From contig NC_079885.1 in the NCBI RefSeq assembly GCF_029227915.1, positions 22,755,001 through 22,819,000 on the forward strand: 64,000 bases of DNA, written 5' to 3'. The position numbers and the translations under genes are program-made. Shown piece by piece: positions 59,546-64,000 of this stretch (position 1 is its first letter; every line of letters begins with the position of its first letter). Under the pieces are notes generated by a model. The model had not been told where the DNA came from. It did not search any database and saw only the letters and a program-made list of their open reading frames with translations. This DNA comes from Hydractinia symbiolongicarpus (lineage: Eukaryota > Cnidaria > Hydrozoa > Anthoathecata > Hydractiniidae).

Positions 59546-60180
59546 CTTATATGGCTATGATACTTACTGAGTTTCAACATTTATCTATAAGACACCTGCA
59601 TGCTATGCTTACTCGAAACTACCCCTAAAATCTCTATGAAATCCTTATAATGGGTAAAATATAATAACTCCTGTTAGGATTATCCTTAGAACTTGAAACT
59701 TGCAACACAACTTTGTTTCATCAAGAAAAATCATTTTGAATAATTTTGACACGTGACTAATGCGATTCCCTGATTTTGTCGGATTTTACCCGAAAATCGG
59801 AAAAAAAACGGATTTTCAGGCAATTTTTGGCAATTTTTTTATCCGATCCATGTAAAAACCGGAAGATATGTTTAAAAAAATTTATTTAGCTTTCAGAAAC
59901 TTCAAACAGAATGTAAAAATTTGCTCTAGAACAAAAGTAATTATATTTTAAGCAGATGGTGGTATTTTTAACAATTTTTAAGCTTCTGATGACGTCACAG
60001 AAAATGTGCTGACGCAAGCAAAAATTTATTGCCACCATTTTGTTCCTTTTATGACGTACTATAAGTGTGCCAAGTTTGATTCAATTTGAATAATTCTACG
60101 AAAAGTTATTGAGAGGGGGCGGAATCTGCCCCCCCCCCGGTCATAGTATGTTCGAAAAACCACGGACCGAATAGGGTTAA
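59546..60180 (+). repeat. Dispersed ~0.5-kb repeat, copy B (longer)
   Basis: Homologous to 24030-24540 from TACTGAGTTT to GAATAGGGTTAA. It has an additional internal segment (about 59,860-59,980) that is also present in reverse at 28,268-28,400, and a C run before the end. Confidence 0.8.
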
Positions 60181-61664
60181 CTTCCGTTGGAAAAAATTTT
60201 CTCCTGTTTATTTACTGCAAAACTTGCAAAAATCTTTAGAATGTTATCCTAAGACGTGCATACAAAAAATCCTGTTGTCGGTTAGTTGAAAGGAATTACA
60301 GCTATGGGATTATCCAGGAAAAAGTATCCAAAATGAAAATTAACTGAGTGGGTGGGAGAAGAGGAATTGTTTAGGTGAAAGTCAAGTAATCCCGGGTCAA
60401 TTGTTATTAAATGGCAGTTTTTTCTAGGCAGAAACAAATCGGTAAGTTGGACAATTATTGAGTGAAAATTAGCGGAGGTAATTATCCGGGGGGGGGGGGG
60501 GGCAGGCAGGGGGCAATTATTCAGGGAGGAATTGTCCTGTTACCTATGAAAAAACCATGAATTTGGTAAAAATTATTTAAAAAAACACATTAAAGGGGCT
60601 ACAAGCCGGTAAAAATACTCACATTCCGCACATGTTAAAAATCCGGCAAACGGGTTTTGCGCAATGAACAGAACAGTGCGCATTGCACGCTGGTTCAATA
60701 TTTCTTTCCGAAAAGTATATTACAAAGAAATATTTCAGCAAGACTCATTCTGGATGAAAACATAACCAAGGCTGGAGAAGATAAAAATTCTAGATATGTC
60801 TATATGTTCGAGTCTGTAAATTACATACATGCCGGAAAAATAGCCATTTTTGTTTTCCGATGCCATCAGCTCGACTTCCCTGTAAGTCACTAAAGTAAAA
60901 CACCAACAGCCGTTCCGTAGCCTCTTTAGACATAACTGGTGTTTTTTTTAAACACACATTGCTCGTTAGATTGACTTTATTGCTTTAGAAAATTCTCGCT
61001 TTAGAGTATACGTACGTTTTTTTGGAGCAACAGTAAATTATTTATGATGTCATTGGCAGCTAGAATGACGTCATTAGCAGTTAAAATAACTTCATTGACA
61101 ATCGGCGTTGCTATGAGGTATGTAATTAATTAGCAGAATAAATGCTATTTCTATTTCAAGTTTTGTACCATGTGGGAAAAATTTTCGAAGACTGTGAATA
61201 TTTGGTACGCTGTTAAAAGAGAAACATCTTGTTATTTTTCACTATTGTTTATATTATCAACAGTTTAACAGTTCTCCAATATTTATTTAATTCACAATAT
61301 ATAAGAAAATAGTCCTGTGGTATCGTTTTTGATAAGAGCGGTTTCTGGCAAGCGTCTCCTCCTGTTATTCGTCCCGTTTCGTCTCTAATTTAAAACAACT
61401 CATTATCAAATAAAATTCATAATGCTGCGATTATCGTGTGGAAAGCTCTGAAGGTTAAACAACTCGTGCCGGGAAAATGTTGATATGAACGTATCTAGTA
61501 AAAACAGTTCTAACAGCTTATATTTTAATCCCAATGTATGAGAATAAAGTTTTGTGGTTATAATTTTCATTTATGTTTTTTTTTTACCAAAGTATTTGTA
61601 CACTATCCCTTACATAAAATCAATATATCATATTTTGTCCTTTTTTTATATGTTTCCTTTTTCT
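60181..61664. other. Intergenic with short repeats
   Basis: A 15-base G run lies at about 60,488-60,502 beside GGGGCAATTATTCAGGG-type sequence. AGAATGACGTCATTAGCAG-like units lie at 61,045-61,100. The open frame at 60,657-60,893 is unrecognised. Confidence 0.4.
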
Positions 61665-62723
61665 TCAGATGCTTTGAATTGTTTCAATGGTAACACCATC
61701 TTCTTGAGAAGTTTCAATTTGTTTTATTCGAAACAAAACTTTTAAAGCTTCTCGATGTTCCTTTAAGTGAAAGAATAAAAACAAAGGGTTTAACAAAATA
61801 TTAGTAACAGCCACAAGCACAGAAACTCGAATGAACTTCAATCGAATTCGATCACCCTTTACACTGTTCGGAAATACACTTGTAACGGTAGCCAAAAAAA
61901 AATATATAAGAAGCGGTGCCCAACATAGGGTGAATGATAAAAACAGAATGCGAAGTAGATTCGTGATTTTCCTTGACGATCGAACCACTCTTGAATTTGC
62001 TATTGCTAAATTATTCTTGTGTTTTTTTAAAGCTTTTTTGATTAAGACGTAACATACAACAAAAACAATTGATGGAATTAGTAAGCCAATCAAAAAGTTG
62101 CTGCAGGTGTAAACAGTGCCTAGTACTGGAGAGCTCCAATTGCGTTTGCAATATCCATATTCTGTTCTGTAGGTCCAGGATGTGATGTTTGGTATCATTG
62201 CAGACATACTAGCAATCCAAGCGAAGATCGAGAGTTTCTGGATGTTTTGTTTCGTAAAGTACTGGGATGCTTGTCTTCTCCACTTTATCTTGAAGAGTCT
62301 GAACACACTTATGAAACATACAAAGAATACCTGGTTGGCCCCTGTTGCGTAAAAGAAGCAAAGTCCAATTGTACTCCAACATACTACAGTTCCTTCAATA
62401 TCGTTTCGTATCGTTAATTTGTGAACATCAATAAAAACATAAGGTAACACTGAAATGCCAGAGATGGTATTAGCTGTTACCAGATGGTATAATAACAATG
62501 TAAAGTTGGATGATTTTATTCTCTTAGTGATTAATAAATATAAAATCAAGCAATTGACTGCTATGGCTGGAGCAACAATAATAACGTACAAAGATTTCAG
62601 CGTGATGTTGACAGCATCTGATTCGAATATATCCAGACTACTGCGTATGGTCGTATTCGATTCCAAACTTCGGTTTTCCATGTGATTTAATCCAATAAAA
62701 ATCTGGGTAGAGGAATGCAACAC
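61665..62723 (-). CDS. Class A orphan GPCR, paralogue 2
   Basis: An intronless seven-transmembrane receptor, 352 residues from the first ATG. The Met at residue 15 (62681, MENRSLESNTT) aligns with the start of paralogue 1 and may be the true start, giving 338. Landmarks: NRS and NTT sequons; TM2 HLVTANTISG with Asn, not Asp, at 2.50; TM3 from VVCWSTIGLCFF; FRLFKIKW at the DRY position; loop GYCKRNW; TM6 FTLCWAPLLIYF; TM7 LLNPLFLF with the normal Asn-Pro. Same strand as paralogue 1 and about 10 kb away, so a local duplicate. The stop lies directly after IETIQSI. Ligand unknown. Confidence 0.9.
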   Translation of the reverse strand: MLHSSTQIFIGLNHMENRSLESNTTIRSSLDIFESDAVNITLKSLYVIIVAPAIAVNCLILYLLITKRIKSSNFTLLLYHLVTANTISGISVLPYVFIDVHKLTIRNDIEGTVVCWSTIGLCFFYATGANQVFFVCFISVFRLFKIKWRRQASQYFTKQNIQKLSIFAWIASMSAMIPNITSWTYRTEYGYCKRNWSSPVLGTVYTCSNFLIGLLIPSIVFVVCYVLIKKALKKHKNNLAIANSRVVRSSRKITNLLRILFLSFTLCWAPLLIYFFLATVTSVFPNSVKGDRIRLKFIRVSVLVAVTNILLNPLFLFFHLKEHREALKVLFRIKQIETSQEDGVTIETIQSI

Positions 62724-63259
62724 AGTTTTTCCCTGACTATGTATAGTGTGAAGGTTTTAAGTCTTCTAAGTCTTCTAATTAGACCATTACCTCGATAGAA
62801 TCTGTGAGGTAGCTTACTCACCAGCGTATTGCGTAGGAACTGGATTTAAAACCTTTAAAGCAAATACATTGCCCGGTTTGTCTTAAGTAATATTACCAAA
62901 CTGTTTTATCAATAATGATATTTCTTTAGGGTTGTTAAATCAATTGTTAAGTATTCTATAAAATAAGAAGTGTGAAATAGTTTAAAATATTGAGAACAAA
63001 TCATATGTTAGGTTGAATGTAAAACTTTTCTGAAACCCCGCCCTCTCACTAAGTTTTGATTCAAAACGTGATTGGCTAAGCAAAATTAAATAATTAAAAA
63101 ATTACCAGTTGTTAAATTTTTAGATATTGTTCCATTAAAAACAATTTTGAAGAACAAAATCGTTAGATTTTGCGAAAAAATTTAAACAGAACAAAAATAC
63201 TTCAGTATTGAATCATTGTATTCTAAACGAAGAACGACACTAGTGAGAATTTTAAAATA
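62724..63259. other. Upstream of GPCR 2, nothing recognised
   Basis: AT-rich; presumably carries the promoter, no element assignable. Confidence 0.4.
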
Positions 63260-63543
63260 TCTATATTATAATGCCCATATACATCCGTCCGTCCGTCCGT
63301 CCGTCCGTCCGTCCGTCCGTCCGTCCGTCCGTCCGTCCGTCCGTCCGTCCGTCCGTCCGTCCGTCCGTCCGTCCGTCCGTCCGTCCGTCCGTCCGTCCGT
63401 CCGTCCGTCCGTCCGTCCGTCCGTCCGTCCGTCCGTCTGTCTGTTACGCAAAATGGCAGCTTAGCTGCGCAATAGCGATAAGCACGCAATGCGGTATAAA
63501 AAGGACGGGCGAACCCGTGGATTTTCCACGGGCTAACGACTAG
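63260..63543 (+). mobile_element. Helitron-like element with expanded microsatellite
   Basis: Starts TCTATATTATAATGCCC after A (63259). It has the large (TCCG)n core, GCAAAATGGCAGCTTAGCTG, GGGCGAACCCG, hairpin arms CCCGTGGA/TCCACGGG and CTAACGACTAG, and is followed by T (63544). This is the TC...CTAG, A|T insertion signature of Helitrons. About 284 bp, more than half of it microsatellite. Confidence 0.88.
63284..63442. repeat. (TCCG)n microsatellite
   Basis: About 38 perfect tandem TCCG units followed by TCTG units, inside the Helitron-like element. Open frames on both strands (PSVR and GRTD repeats) are products of the repeat. Confidence 0.97.
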
Positions 63544-64000
63544 TATAAAAATAAACTTCATGGTATGAATGCTGGTTCAATTCTCTCGCAAGCTAGTGAT
63601 TATAGTTTTTGTTTGTCATTCCTCTGTTTGTAACACACAATAAGGGGCTGTTTACATGAAAAGCGAGATGGGTCGATTTATTTTGCAACATCCCTTTATG
63701 TTGCTTTTTGTACAGCGCGTGTTTCCATTAAAGTAATTCCTGCGATTATGATAAAGGGAATCGATCTTGATTAAAAAAAAAAGATTTCCTGGTGAACACA
63801 GCAAAGTCGTTACAAAGTCACTCTGTAACGTTTGGAGAATGACCACAAAGTATTTTACATCGTTCACAATAAAGCCAAAGTCAAACACATTGATTTGTGA
63901 ATAATCTTTCGAATTGTCAAAATTAAACGTTTGTACCAGACTAATACTCTTCCACACATATCTTGTCATCATCAAAACATATTACATACGACTACCGCAT
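63544..64000. other. Intergenic, nothing firm
   Basis: GGGGCTGTTTACATGAAAAG at about 63,643 resembles the end of a dispersed cnidarian repeat, but no matching inverted end was found. Confidence 0.35.

Noticed and set aside
60100-60180. Telomere-type sequence at the GAATAGGGTTAA end of the dispersed repeat
   Set aside because: There is only one GGGTTA, not tandem, and it is shared by another internal copy at 24.5 kb.
63216-63561. Open frames on both strands encoding (PSVR)n and (GRTD)n
   Set aside because: A stop-free tetranucleotide repeat inside a Helitron-like element; no gene structure.

Overview
This is an AT-rich, intron-containing metazoan nuclear window, most likely from a cnidarian and probably a hydrozoan. 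That assignment is inference. It rests on the animal gene content (a ciliary CFAP263 homologue, a two-pore K+ channel, class A GPCRs, a GT54 glycosyltransferase), the small phase-consistent introns, and repeat families typical of cnidarian genomes. Nothing prokaryotic (operon, Shine-Dalgarno site, CRISPR) is present.

Genes from left to right. 3.8-9.5 kb (+): CFAP263/CCDC113, eleven exons recovered, only the extreme N-terminus missing. 17.3-19.4 kb (+): a short MGAT4-type (GT54) type II Golgi glycosyltransferase in three exons. 29.5-32.2 kb (+): a three-exon TauD/clavaminate-synthase-like Fe(II)/2-oxoglutarate dioxygenase. 34.5-44.8 kb (-): a two-pore-domain K+ channel with one 5' exon and three apparently identical 3' exons, because a 3072-bp segment is present exactly three times in tandem. 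50.8-51.8 and 61.7-62.7 kb (-): two intronless class A GPCR paralogues that look locally gene-converted. These genes share no evident pathway.

Much of the rest is mobile or repetitive DNA. At 10.6-14.1 kb a 3029-bp transposon with terminal inverted repeats, carrying a decayed cysteine-rich gene, has inserted into a Harbinger transposase gene; the interrupted reading frame shows the 3-bp target duplication directly. At 54.5-57.8 kb a second element has about 125-bp inverted repeats made largely of a minisatellite. At least nine short Helitron-like elements (TC...hairpin...CTAG), some with a (GTCY)n core, are scattered through introns and intergenic DNA, and one holds a roughly 150-bp (TCCG)n array. 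Three small MITEs carry 8-9-bp target duplications. A 165-bp satellite with a dimeric higher-order pattern fills 26.2-28.1 kb. Further repeats include tRNA-derived SINEs, a Penelope fragment, a LINE fragment, CRE-motif (TGACGTCA) dispersed repeats and several minisatellites.

All coordinates were read by eye. Exon borders with GT/AG sites and consistent phase are firm; repeat edges are approximate unless a target duplication is described.
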